Below, one piece after another: positions 1-7,489 of a stretch of 16,550 nucleotides of DNA. Made by a program: the position numbers and the translations under genes. Positions within the stretch are counted from its first letter, which is position 1; each line of letters opens with the position of its first letter. Under the pieces are notes generated by a model that did not search any database, had not been told where the DNA came from, and saw only the letters and a program-made list of their open reading frames with translations. The stretch covers positions 1 through 16,550 of the forward strand of contig SPCN01000016.1 of NCBI GenBank assembly GCA_004525465.1, read 5' to 3'. This stretch comes from Chrysiogenales bacterium (lineage in GTDB: Bacteria > Acidobacteriota > Aminicenantia > UBA2199).

Positions 1-1290
1 TTCGTCAGCCTGGGCTGCTTCAAGAACACTGTGGACAGCGAAGTGCTGGCCGGGATGCTGCAGCAAAGGGGCATGACGATCGTCTCGGAATACGAAGATC
101 CCGAATGGCTGGTCATCAACACCTGTGGTTTCATCCGCGACGCCAAGGAAGAGAGCATCGAGGAGATCTTGGCTGCCCTTGAAAAAAAGGAAAAGGGCGA
201 GATCAAAAAGCTGGCTGTTTTCGGCTGCCTGATCCAGCGCTATTACAAGGAATTGAAATCCACCTTTGACACTGCCGATATTCTCTGGGGCGTCAACGAT
301 ATCGAGGAATTGGCCGATGCCATCGCCAGCGGCCAGCCCACAGGTTATCCCGATCAAAAGCTTTTTCTTTATTCCGACAAAAACCAGCGGCCGCTATTCA
401 CCACAGCCAATTCCAGTTTCATCAAAATCTCTGAAGGCTGCAACATGACCTGCAGTTTCTGCTCCATCCCGCAGATCCGCGGGCCCTTCCGCTCCAGAAC
501 CATCCCTTCCATATTGAAAGAAGCCGATGCATTGAAAAAAAAAGGCGTGGAGGAATTGAACCTTATTTCCCAGAACTCCACCTATTTTGGCAGGGACAGG
601 GGCAAGTGTTCCCAACTGCCGGCCCTGCTGAAGGAAATATCCTTGCTGGGTTTCCGCTGGCTGCGGGTACTCTACCTGATGCCCGAAGAAATAACTCCTG
701 AAATTCTGGATGGCTTTGCCCGGCCGGCGGTCCTGCCCTATTTCGATCTCCCCTTTCAGCACGTTTCAGCCCGCGTATTAAAAAAAATGAATCGCGGCGG
801 CAGCTACGAAAAAAACCTGCGTTTGGTGCGGGAGATCAGAAAAAAGTTCCCGGATGCCGTCCTGCGCAGCACCTTCATCGTCGGCTTCCCGGGTGAAAGC
901 GAAGACGACTTCAAGCAACTTCTCGATTTTGCCGGCGAAGCCAAATTGGAGCGGATCGGGGCTTTCGCCTTTTCACCCGAAGAGAACACGGTCGGATTCA
1001 AGCTGCCCAACCGCAAAAACCCTCAGACTATCGAAGATCGAAAAAATATACTCCTGGATGTTTCGGACCGGAACATGCAAAAGTTCAATCAGGGCCTGGT
1101 CGGACAAACCCTGGAGTTTTTACCTTTGGCCCCATGGACCCACGACAGCACCATCGGCCGCATCTGGGCCCAAGCGCCCGAAGTCGATGGGCATTGCCAG
1201 GTGCAAGCGAAATTTATTGAAGGCAGCCCCATGCTTTCCATCAAGATCAGCGGCTTTCAGAACGAAATGCTGCATGGAGAAAAACCATGA
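1..1290 (+). CDS. rimO: Ribosomal protein S12 methylthiotransferase RimO (5' end missing)
   Basis: Radical-SAM enzyme that adds a methylthio group to an aspartate of ribosomal protein S12. The frame is open from base 1 (reads FVSLGCFKNT), so only a few N-terminal residues are missing; the GTG at 31 is internal, not the start. Counting from base 1, the N-terminal methylthiotransferase domain shows cysteines at residues 6, 42 and 76, which in this family bind the auxiliary 4Fe-4S cluster. The radical-SAM signature C-x3-C-x2-C is at 147-154. The last 65 or so residues match the TRAM domain, with a RimO-like 'GRIWAQAPEVDG' segment. MiaB is the alternative, but the GCxKNxVDSE start and the APEVDG motif favour RimO. 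The stop overlaps the pgpA start (ATGA), so the two are probably translationally coupled. Confidence 0.92.
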   Translation, partial: FVSLGCFKNTVDSEVLAGMLQQRGMTIVSEYEDPEWLVINTCGFIRDAKEESIEEILAALEKKEKGEIKKLAVFGCLIQRYYKELKSTFDTADILWGVNDIEELADAIASGQPTGYPDQKLFLYSDKNQRPLFTTANSSFIKISEGCNMTCSFCSIPQIRGPFRSRTIPSILKEADALKKKGVEELNLISQNSTYFGRDRGKCSQLPALLKEISLLGFRWLRVLYLMPEEITPEILDGFARPAVLPYFDLPFQHVSARVLKKMNRGGSYEKNLRLVREIRKKFPDAVLRSTFIVGFPGESEDDFKQLLDFAGEAKLERIGAFAFSPEENTVGFKLPNRKNPQTIEDRKNILLDVSDRNMQKFNQGLVGQTLEFLPLAPWTHDSTIGRIWAQAPEVDGHCQVQAKFIEGSPMLSIKISGFQNEMLHGEKP

Positions 1291-1745
1291 AGAAAATCGG
1301 AATCATGATTGCCACCTTTTTCGGAACCGGACACTTGCCCGTGGCCCCGGGGACATGGGCATCTCTGCTGACCGCCCTGATTGTGTTTTTTACCCCGCTT
1401 TCGACGCTGCCCTTTGTGTTCCTGGCCCTGATCACGGCATTTGTATATGCCATCGGCATCCCGGCTGCCGGTATTTGTGAAAAGCATTATCAAAAAAAGG
1501 ATCCACGCCAATGCGTCATCGATGAAGTGGCCGGCCAACTGGTCAGTCTCTGGTTTCTGCCCCGGCAAGCGGGTTTTTATATCGCCGCTTTTTTTCTCTT
1601 CCGGATTCTCGACATTATAAAACCATTTCCGGTCAACAAAAGCGAAGCGCTGCCCCGCGGTATCGGAATTATGACCGATGACGTGCTGGCTGGATTTTAT
1701 GTCCTGGCCGTTCTGCAGGGTATCCGTTACTTGTTTTTCAAATAA
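1287..1745 (+). CDS. pgpA: Phosphatidylglycerophosphatase A
   Basis: Membrane enzyme that dephosphorylates phosphatidylglycerophosphate to phosphatidylglycerol in phospholipid synthesis. The 152-residue protein has the usual family length. It shows the conserved N-terminal GHLPVAPGTWASL segment, a central DEVAGQLV motif (usually DExxG) and the C-terminal KPFPVN...GIGIMTDDVLAG block with the acidic pair typical of PgpA. Several hydrophobic membrane segments separate these motifs (about residues 26-55, 90-108 and 130-150). The ATG lies inside the rimO stop region (4-bp overlap), so it is co-transcribed with rimO. It ends 7 bp before the convergent peptidase gene, within an inverted repeat. Family assignment is secure; the link to rimO looks like a simple housekeeping operon. 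Confidence 0.9.
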   Translation: MKKIGIMIATFFGTGHLPVAPGTWASLLTALIVFFTPLSTLPFVFLALITAFVYAIGIPAAGICEKHYQKKDPRQCVIDEVAGQLVSLWFLPRQAGFYIAAFFLFRILDIIKPFPVNKSEALPRGIGIMTDDVLAGFYVLAVLQGIRYLFFK

Positions 1746-1779
1746 GTTTTTTTCAGCGCAAAACCAGTGAAAAAAACTT
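1744..1779. terminator. Perfect A/T-rich inverted repeat between convergent genes, possible bidirectional terminator
   Basis: Bases 1744-1755 (AAGTTTTTTTCA) and 1768-1779 (TGAAAAAAACTT) are exact reverse complements, separated by a 12-base loop. The repeat spans the pgpA stop codon and the last codons of the convergent peptidase gene. Because the stem is nearly all A:T and no U-tract follows it, it is not a classical intrinsic terminator. Its placement at the shared 3' end suggests transcript termination or 3'-end protection for both genes. The symmetry is seen directly; the role is inferred. Confidence 0.4.
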
Positions 1780-3204
1780 GGCCGTGGATTGCCGGCCATT
1801 TTGATCAACAGCCACCACCGCGTAACTGCAGGCGTTATAATCAGCGCTGCGGAAAACATATTCTTTGACCTGCGGCAGGACCTCGCTCAATGCCGCCACA
1901 TTGCCCTGGCTGTCCTTTTGCAAAACGATATACTTGCTCAGATTGGTGTCCCCGCTTGGGCTTGCCTCCCAGGAAACGCGGCAGACATACTGGGAAAAAA
2001 ACAGGCTTTCGTTCAAATGAGCCTCACCCGTGGTGTTTTGAGGCGGCTGTACGTCCAGATAGCCGGGTGGATAAATATCATAAATAAAAATCTGCCATTC
2101 GTCTACTTCGAAGCCGTCGATATTATTCAGGGAATAGTAAGCATCATAAGATCCGCCCCAGCCCATGTTTATGTGAAAAGTGGTCGCGCCTTGGGAAATA
2201 CGGTAGCCGTCAATGACCACTTCATGGCCGGAATCATCATTGTAGATGGAAAAAGCCACGGGCAAGCCCTTGTCCACCTGCTGTTGGGCAATGTCGAACC
2301 ACTGGCTGTCCGTGCTCACTTGGCTGCGATCGATCGCCTTTATGTCATCAGAGTATTTGAAGAACGAGGGCAGGGCGGTCAAGGCCTCGGTCGCATAGGC
2401 GCCGCTGCCCCTCAAGCCGTAGTCCATTTCAAAAGCCACACCCACATCGTACATCAATTGCGCAATGGCCTCCTTCTGTTCCGTGCTTGCCGTTGTCGTC
2501 TGGTAATTGAGAAGCATCTGGTCCCATTTGTAGGGATGGTCGAAATGGGCCGTCAGGGTTTTTTCATTCCAAATGTAACTGTGCGAACCCTGGCCCGCCC
2601 CCGGATACCGATAATGATAGAAGATCTGGGCGAAAGCAGTGGCCACGCAGCCGCAAGGAGGCCTGCGGCCATTGATCATCGGACATTTCAAGTTGTAAGG
2701 ATCTCCCTGGTTCCAGGCGGTCCGCAAGAACGGCACCGCGTCCTGTACTGGATTTGGCACCGTCAGCATCTGGGCCTGCGGCCGTTCCATTTTTAAAAAA
2801 GAGAAATTATCCCGATTGCTTTTCAGAAAATACCTTTCCGGATCCAGAGTTTTGGCGTTAACTTTGCGAATCAGGGAACTGAGGGTCCCGATAACCTGGT
2901 CTTCAAAATCCCGGCCTTCACGAGCAAAATCGTTTTTCAGGGAATATAGTTTTACGGGCGGCAGGTAATCCTCGGCCGCGACCAGCATGTACCCGGCCGG
3001 AGAAAAATGGAATACGTAACCCACAGCGATCCCCTCACGGCTCAGGATCTCCCCTGTGGTCAAGGTCACCTGATCCTTGAAAGCGGAATTGAGTGTTTTG
3101 ATCCAATTGACAGCTACCTGCCTGGCATCGTCAAAAGATACATGTTCGCCAAAAGCCAGCCAGGCACACAGCAGCAACAGTAGAAAAATTCCGGTTTTTT
3201 TCAT
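1753..3204 (-). CDS. Secreted C10 family (streptopain-like) cysteine peptidase with C-terminal Fn3-like domain
   Basis: Predicted exported papain-fold protease made as a zymogen. From the ATG at 3204 it is 483 residues. Residues 1-19 are a signal peptide (KK, then a leucine-rich core). Residues 20-150 resemble the C10 propeptide. The catalytic domain holds the cysteine in GCVATAFAQIFYHY (C186), the histidine in SGHEVVIDGY (H327) and the following HINMGWGGSYDAYY block, which matches SpeB-type enzymes. From about residue 385 a C-terminal, Fn3-like beta domain follows (VSWEASPSGD...YIVLQKDSQG), absent from streptopain itself. An upstream in-frame ATG at 3237 lacks a Shine-Dalgarno sequence and would place 11 residues before the signal peptide, whereas TGAGG sits 5 bases before 3204. 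Transcribed alone, convergent with pgpA and divergent from rpmB. Substrate unknown. Confidence 0.88.
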   Translation of the reverse strand: MKKTGIFLLLLLCAWLAFGEHVSFDDARQVAVNWIKTLNSAFKDQVTLTTGEILSREGIAVGYVFHFSPAGYMLVAAEDYLPPVKLYSLKNDFAREGRDFEDQVIGTLSSLIRKVNAKTLDPERYFLKSNRDNFSFLKMERPQAQMLTVPNPVQDAVPFLRTAWNQGDPYNLKCPMINGRRPPCGCVATAFAQIFYHYRYPGAGQGSHSYIWNEKTLTAHFDHPYKWDQMLLNYQTTTASTEQKEAIAQLMYDVGVAFEMDYGLRGSGAYATEALTALPSFFKYSDDIKAIDRSQVSTDSQWFDIAQQQVDKGLPVAFSIYNDDSGHEVVIDGYRISQGATTFHINMGWGGSYDAYYSLNNIDGFEVDEWQIFIYDIYPPGYLDVQPPQNTTGEAHLNESLFFSQYVCRVSWEASPSGDTNLSKYIVLQKDSQGNVAALSEVLPQVKEYVFRSADYNACSYAVVAVDQNGRQSTAKFFSLVLR

Positions 3205-3209
3205 GTCTA

Positions 3210-3214
3210 CCTCA
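3210..3214 (-). promoter_or_regulatory. Ribosome binding site deciding the C10 peptidase start
   Basis: On the minus strand this reads TGAGG, 5 bases before the ATG at 3204. It supports this start over the upstream ATG at 3237, which has no such motif and would displace the signal peptide from the N terminus. Confidence 0.6.
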
Positions 3215-3253
3215 GGAGCCGATGATAGCACGGGCATGATTAAGATTCAACAA

Positions 3254-3282
3254 TTGCTTTTGCCGACGAAAAAGTGTAAAAT
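3254..3282 (+). promoter_or_regulatory. Candidate sigma-70-type promoter for rpmB
   Basis: TTGCTT (3254-3259) and TAAAAT (3277-3282) are separated by 17 bases and lie 30 bp before the rpmB ATG. The -10 box matches 5 of 6 consensus positions, the -35 only about 3 of 6. The predicted leader would be about 24 nt and would still contain the strong Shine-Dalgarno sequence. This is a visual match only. Confidence 0.45.
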
Positions 3283-3312
3283 ACGAGCCACAATCGAAAG
3301 GAGGACTCTGCC

Positions 3313-3504
3313 ATGGCAAAAGTGTGTGAAATATGCGGAAAAAAGCCGGTATACGGCCACAATGTCAGCCATTCTCATAAAATGACCAATCGCCGCTGGG
3401 AACCCAACCTGCAAAAAATCAAAGTCGTGGTTGACGGGGCAAACAAATCCCTGCGGGTTTGCACCGCTTGCATCCGCTCCGGCAAAATTAAAAAAGCCGT
3501 TTAA
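3313..3504 (+). CDS. rpmB: Large ribosomal subunit protein L28 (bL28), zinc-type
   Basis: A 63-residue basic ribosomal protein of the 50S subunit. It begins MAKVCEICGKKPVYGHNVSHS, with the conserved GHNVSHSHKMTNRRWEPNLQ segment that is diagnostic for L28. Two CxxC pairs (C5/C8 and C50/C53) mark the zinc-binding 'C+' form rather than the cysteine-free paralogue. A strong Shine-Dalgarno sequence (AAAGGAGGA at 3297-3305) lies just upstream. It is the first gene of a plus-strand group with the LOG-like gene and truA, and is divergent from the peptidase gene. Confidence 0.95.
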   Translation: MAKVCEICGKKPVYGHNVSHSHKMTNRRWEPNLQKIKVVVDGANKSLRVCTACIRSGKIKKAV

Positions 3505-3518
3505 CGCATTCAATCAGT

Positions 3519-4007
3519 TTGAAAACGCAAACTGGCAGCGAGTTTGCTTTAAAAAAAAGAATCGGCCTTATCGGTGGCAGTTCTCCGGCTGTCAGGCATT
3601 TGCAAATCGCCGAAACCATGGGACAGTTGATAGCTGAAAACGGCTTTTTACTGGTTAATGGTGGTTTAAAAGGGGTCATGGAAGCTTCGGCCAGGGGAGC
3701 CAAGGCCCATGGGGGATGGGTCATTGGCATTTTACCGGGAAAATCGACGCAGGAAACCAACCGCTTCACCGACATTGCCATTCCCACCGGATTGGGCTAC
3801 TTGCGCAATGCCCTGGTGGTGTTGAATTCCGATGTCCTGGTGGCAATTAACGGCGCCTACGGCACCCTTTCCGAGATCGCCTACACTCAGGTATACGGCA
3901 AGAAGGTTTTTGGCATCGAAACCTGGGATATCCCCGGCGTGATCGCAGTTGAGTCTCCGCAGGCGGCCATGCAGCAAATCATTGCCTATTTTGAGCAGCC
4001 GAAATAA
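3519..4007 (+). CDS. LOG/SLOG-superfamily protein, TIGR00725-like (Rossmann nucleotide-binding)
   Basis: A 162-residue Rossmann-fold protein related to the 'lysine decarboxylase-like' (LOG) nucleotide-binding families, closest by eye to TIGR00725. It starts with IGLIGGSSP (15-23), then NGGLKGVMEASARGA (47-61), GILPG (70-74) and GYLRNALVVLNSD (93-105). At the position of the PGGxGTxxE motif of cytokinin-activating LOG enzymes it reads INGAYGTLSE (110-119), so the second glycine is retained but the PGG is not. Phosphoribohydrolase activity should therefore not be assumed. The start is uncertain: TTG at 3519 is the only usual start codon in frame upstream of the fold and has no clear Shine-Dalgarno sequence. 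It sits 14 bp after rpmB and 15 bp before truA. Function unknown. Confidence 0.75.
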   Translation: MKTQTGSEFALKKRIGLIGGSSPAVRHLQIAETMGQLIAENGFLLVNGGLKGVMEASARGAKAHGGWVIGILPGKSTQETNRFTDIAIPTGLGYLRNALVVLNSDVLVAINGAYGTLSEIAYTQVYGKKVFGIETWDIPGVIAVESPQAAMQQIIAYFEQPK

Positions 4008-4022
4008 AGGATAAACTGCTAT

Positions 4023-4781
4023 ATGACCAACAACTACCGCGTGGTTGTCCATTTCGATGGTACGGAATATTACGGCTGGCAATTCCAGCGTCCTGAATAC
4101 CCGACCATCCAGGCCGAATTGATCCGGGTCCTGAAAATAATCGCCAAGAAACAGGTCCTGGTCACTGGCAGCTCCAGGACCGACGCCGGGGTTCACTCCA
4201 GCGGACTGACCGCCAACTTTCACCTGCCCATCACCATCGAACCAGAATCCTTGCGGCGGGCGTTGAATTCACTGCTGCCCAAGGATATCCGCATTATGGA
4301 ATGCCAGCTCATGGACAAATCGTTCAATGCCCGCTTTGGCGCCCACAGCAAAACCTATGTTTACCGGATATTCACCGGCCAGGTGCAATCGCCGTTCAGC
4401 CAGCGTTTCGCCCTGCACATCCCCTTCCCCTTGGATGTGAAGGCCATGCGCAAAGCTGCCAGATATTTTGTCGGCGCCAAGGATTTCTCTTCATTCACAT
4501 CGGATGAACCCGGGAAAAAAAGAGCGCGCGAAGTGGACATGTTCAAAATGCAGGTTAAGAACGAGGAGATCACCTTCAGCGTACGCGGCAAAAGTTTTTT
4601 GCGCTACATGGTGCGCAACATGGTCGGAACGCTCATCGATGTAGGCAAGGGCAAGATCAAGGCTGAAGAAATTCCGGCCATATTCGCGGCCAAAGACCGC
4701 CGCCGGGCCGGACAGACCGCCCCGGCCAAAGGCTTGACCCTGGTAAGGGTCGATTATAAGCCGGTACAAGACAAAGAATAA
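4023..4781 (+). CDS. truA: tRNA pseudouridine(38-40) synthase
   Basis: Converts uridines 38-40 in the anticodon arm of several tRNAs to pseudouridine. The 252-residue length is normal for TruA. It opens with the family's FDGTEYYGWQFQ segment (11-22) and carries the SSRTDAGVHSSG active-site block with catalytic Asp54. The C-terminal part has the expected F-x-S-F-T segment and an RGKSFLRYMVRNMVGTLIDVGKG block. The ATG follows AAAGGA at the end of the preceding gene by 15 bases. It closes the rpmB/LOG-like/truA group; 87 bp then separates it from the convergent phosphatase gene, with no clear intrinsic terminator between them. Confidence 0.95.
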   Translation: MTNNYRVVVHFDGTEYYGWQFQRPEYPTIQAELIRVLKIIAKKQVLVTGSSRTDAGVHSSGLTANFHLPITIEPESLRRALNSLLPKDIRIMECQLMDKSFNARFGAHSKTYVYRIFTGQVQSPFSQRFALHIPFPLDVKAMRKAARYFVGAKDFSSFTSDEPGKKRAREVDMFKMQVKNEEITFSVRGKSFLRYMVRNMVGTLIDVGKGKIKAEEIPAIFAAKDRRRAGQTAPAKGLTLVRVDYKPVQDKE

Positions 4782-4868
4782 AATGGCCTTTCGCCCACTA
4801 TCCACTTCCTGAGATCTTTATAAGTCCGGTTGCAAGCAGAATGGAATTTCCGGAAATCGCTTTTGGAT

Positions 4869-5978
4869 TTATTGGCCGCAGTATTTGAGAATGAGCAGGG
4901 TTTGGTCGTCTTCGGGACGGGCTTCACCCCTGAAATGCTGGACCGCTTCCAGGATGCGCACCCCCAAATCCGTTGGCTGAATGTCAGGCCGCTTCCTGAG
5001 CAGGGAAAAAAGCCGGTCGTTCCCGAAGCATTCTCCCTGCGGGTCGCAGCTTTCATTGATCCCATCGGAATAGACCAATAGAACATCGCCCTTTTGCATG
5101 ACCGTTTCGATCACATTGTAAGGGGTATCGGCCATGAGCCCCAGGGCCGGGTTGCCTTTAGCGGTTGGACTCGGAATTCCGTCACGGATGAATACCGGGG
5201 GCGTATGACCGGCATTCAGCATTCTGATTTTTCCCGAATCGCCACGGATATCCAATACGACCAGGGTAGCAAAACTGCTAGTGATGCCATCACGGTGAAA
5301 AATCTGGTTAATTTGAAAACCCAGGTCAGCAAGCCGGGTCGATTCGGTGAACAGGGCGCGAATGGTCGCCTGCAACTTGACCATGAGCAGCGCAGCCGGC
5401 AGACCTTTTCCAGAAACGTCGCCCAGGACCAGAATATGGTGGTCGTCGTTGAAACGGATGCAGTCGATCAGGTCACCGCCCACATCATTGGCCGGTTTGG
5501 AATAAAGCCATGCGTCCCAGCCGGCAATCTCGGGATTGGGGTCAGGAAGCAGCCGCATCTGGATCGCCCGGCCTTCCTCAAGCTCATTGCGGGCCAGCAG
5601 CTTGTCTTTCAATTCCAGCATTAAAATGAAGATCAGGATCAGACCTCCCAGCTCTCCAAAATTAAGGTTGGCTCCAAGCGAACCAAACTGAATCCTGGAG
5701 TTTTGCAGGAACAAAATGAATATGGCGATGAGCAGCAACAGGCGGCGGATCGGTGTCAACTTCATAAAAAGGCTTTTCAACAGCCAGCCGGCCAGATAGA
5801 ACCAGCGGGCGATCGGCCGCATGCCTTCCAGGCGGTTCTTTTGCTCTTCTTCGAGATAGAACTCCTTGATATCCCTGAAATCACCAAAGATCGTATGCCA
5901 AAAATTGCGCGGCTGAATTTTCCTGAAAAATCCACCATGAGTGTTGTTTTTGGGTTTTTCTTCTTTATTATTGTTCAT
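4869..5978 (-). CDS. Membrane-anchored RsbU/SpoIIE-type PP2C serine phosphatase
   Basis: Predicted metal-dependent protein serine/threonine phosphatase of the kind that dephosphorylates anti-anti-sigma (STAS) proteins in partner-switching systems. The 369-residue protein has a charged N-terminal region, two hydrophobic segments (about 79-91 and 108-121), a short helical linker ending in the family's AIQMRLLPD motif (138-146), and a full PP2C domain. Metal-binding and core motifs are intact: DVGGDL (165-170), LGDVSGKGLPAALL (185-198), LNAGHTPPVF (254-263), YSDGINES (303-310) and EDDQT (356-360). No STAS or RsbW-like kinase gene is present in the window. It starts only 20 bp after the nfnB stop on the same strand, behind AGGA 9 bases before the ATG, so it is probably the last gene of the nfn operon. 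The true substrate is unknown. Confidence 0.85.
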   Translation of the reverse strand: MNNNKEEKPKNNTHGGFFRKIQPRNFWHTIFGDFRDIKEFYLEEEQKNRLEGMRPIARWFYLAGWLLKSLFMKLTPIRRLLLLIAIFILFLQNSRIQFGSLGANLNFGELGGLILIFILMLELKDKLLARNELEEGRAIQMRLLPDPNPEIAGWDAWLYSKPANDVGGDLIDCIRFNDDHHILVLGDVSGKGLPAALLMVKLQATIRALFTESTRLADLGFQINQIFHRDGITSSFATLVVLDIRGDSGKIRMLNAGHTPPVFIRDGIPSPTAKGNPALGLMADTPYNVIETVMQKGDVLLVYSDGINESCDPQGECFGNDRLFSLLRKRPDIQPTDLGVRILEAVQHFRGEARPEDDQTLLILKYCGQ

Positions 5979-5998
5979 GCATAAGTTTCCTATACAAT

Positions 5999-7477
5999 TT
6001 ATTTTTTTTGTTGCAGATAGTCATGCAAAGACTCCGCCGCTTTTTTGCCGTCGCCCATGGCCAGAATGACGGTCGCCCCGCCCCGGACGATATCGCCGCC
6101 AGCAAAAATCTCAGGCAGCGCGGTTTGCATGGTCTCCTCATTGACCACGATGGTGCCCCACTTGGTCACTTCAAGTCCCTGGATCGTCCGGGGAATCAGG
6201 GGATTGGGGTCCGTTCCCACCCCGACCACAACGGTATCCACATCAATCGTGTATTCGGAACCGGGGATCACGACCGGACGTTTGCGTCCTGAATCGTCCG
6301 CGGCCCCCAAACCCATTTTTTGAACTTTCATCTGCTTGACCCGTCCAGCGGTATCGGTGATATATTCAACGGGATTTGTCAAGTTCAAAAATTCGACACC
6401 CTCTTCCTTGGCATGGTGAATTTCTTCAATTCGGGCCGGCATTTCCTGTTCAGAACGACGGTATACGATCATGGCCTTTTCGGCACCCAAGCGGACAGCA
6501 ACCCTAACCGAATCCATTGCCGTGTTGCCGCCGCCGATCACAGCCACTCTTTTCCCCAGCATGATAGGGGTATCATAATGGGGGAATTGATATGCTTTCA
6601 TGAGATTGACCCGGGTGAGGTATTCATTGGATGAATATACACCAATAGCGTTTTCACCGGGAATGTGCATAAATTTGGGCAGTCCAGCCCCGCTGCCGAT
6701 AAAAAATCCCTGAAATCCCTGTTTTTTCATGTCCTCGATGGTCAGGGTTTTCCCGACAATCACATTTTTTTCAAACACCACTCCCAGCTTTTCCAGATAG
6801 GCGATTTCCGATCTGACAATGGTTTTGGGCAAGCGAAACTCGGGTATGCCGTAACTCAAAACACCGGCAAGCTCATGCAGGGCCTCAAAGACGGTCACCC
6901 GGTAGCCGCTTTTCGCCATTTCACCGGCAAAAGTCAAACTGGCCGGCCCGGAACCGATGGCCGCCACCTTGATCTGCTTCCCTGTTTGAATAGGCGGGAT
7001 GGAAATGTTTCCGGCCAAACGTTCACAATCCGAGGCGAACCGTTCCAAGTAGCCGATGGCCACCGGCGCCTTTTTCATTTTGTGATAGATGCATTGGGCC
7101 TCACACTGAATCTCCTGGGGACAGACCCGGCCGCATACGGCGGGCAGGGCGTTGGTTTCTTTTAATTTTCTGGCCGCCGCTAAAAAATCCTTTTTTTCGA
7201 TCAATTTGATGAACCCCGGAATATCAATGTTCACCGGACAACCTGAAATACAAGATGGGGTTGAACAATCCAGGCAACGCTGTGATTCCAGCACGGCCGC
7301 ATCTTCATTTAAGCCCACATTGACTTCCTTGAAACCCAGGATCCTGTCCCTGGGCTCCATTTCAGGCATTTTTACCCGGGGCAAGTTACTTCTTTCCTTG
7401 GCACTGAGCCTGTTTCTCATTTCATTTCGCCATTCCTGATTTCTGGCGGCGCTCAATTCCTGGAAATTAACCGGCAT
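5999..7477 (-). CDS. nfnB: NfnB: large subunit of NADH-dependent reduced ferredoxin:NADP+ oxidoreductase (GltD-like)
   Basis: A 492-residue FAD and iron-sulfur flavoprotein of the glutamate-synthase small-subunit family. N-terminal cysteines C68, C71, C76, C80 and C115, C119, C125, C129 fit the two 4Fe-4S clusters of this fold. GSGPAS (175-180) binds FAD and GGGNTA (315-320) lies in the NAD(P)H-binding domain, followed by the VYRRSEQEMPAR segment. Alone it could be GltD or a sulfide dehydrogenase subunit, but the partner 12 bp upstream is an NfnA/SudB-type protein and no glutamate synthase large subunit is present. This supports Nfn, the cytoplasmic electron-bifurcating transhydrogenase that couples NADH and reduced ferredoxin to NADP+ reduction. 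AAGGAG precedes the ATG. It is paralogous to the middle of the 1250-residue fusion protein in the divergent operon. Confidence 0.85.
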   Translation of the reverse strand: MPVNFQELSAARNQEWRNEMRNRLSAKERSNLPRVKMPEMEPRDRILGFKEVNVGLNEDAAVLESQRCLDCSTPSCISGCPVNIDIPGFIKLIEKKDFLAAARKLKETNALPAVCGRVCPQEIQCEAQCIYHKMKKAPVAIGYLERFASDCERLAGNISIPPIQTGKQIKVAAIGSGPASLTFAGEMAKSGYRVTVFEALHELAGVLSYGIPEFRLPKTIVRSEIAYLEKLGVVFEKNVIVGKTLTIEDMKKQGFQGFFIGSGAGLPKFMHIPGENAIGVYSSNEYLTRVNLMKAYQFPHYDTPIMLGKRVAVIGGGNTAMDSVRVAVRLGAEKAMIVYRRSEQEMPARIEEIHHAKEEGVEFLNLTNPVEYITDTAGRVKQMKVQKMGLGAADDSGRKRPVVIPGSEYTIDVDTVVVGVGTDPNPLIPRTIQGLEVTKWGTIVVNEETMQTALPEIFAGGDIVRGGATVILAMGDGKKAAESLHDYLQQKK

Positions 7478-7489
7478 GCTGCTTCTCCT

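Noticed and set aside
854..1480. 208-codon plus-strand frame across the rimO/pgpA junction
   Set aside because: It is out of frame with two well-supported genes, and its serine/proline/arginine-rich translation is typical of a shifted frame.
1789..2796. 335-codon plus-strand open frame opposite the C10 peptidase
   Set aside because: The minus-strand frame carries the signal peptide and both catalytic motifs; the plus-strand frame shows no domain and no good ribosome binding site.
4846..4857. Palindrome ATTTCCGGAAAT between truA and the phosphatase gene as a terminator
   Set aside because: It has no loop and no following T-run, and is short enough to occur by chance.
5999..7477. Reading the GltD-like gene as glutamate synthase small subunit
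   Set aside because: No glutamate synthase large subunit is nearby, and the adjacent NfnA-type partner indicates an Nfn transhydrogenase.
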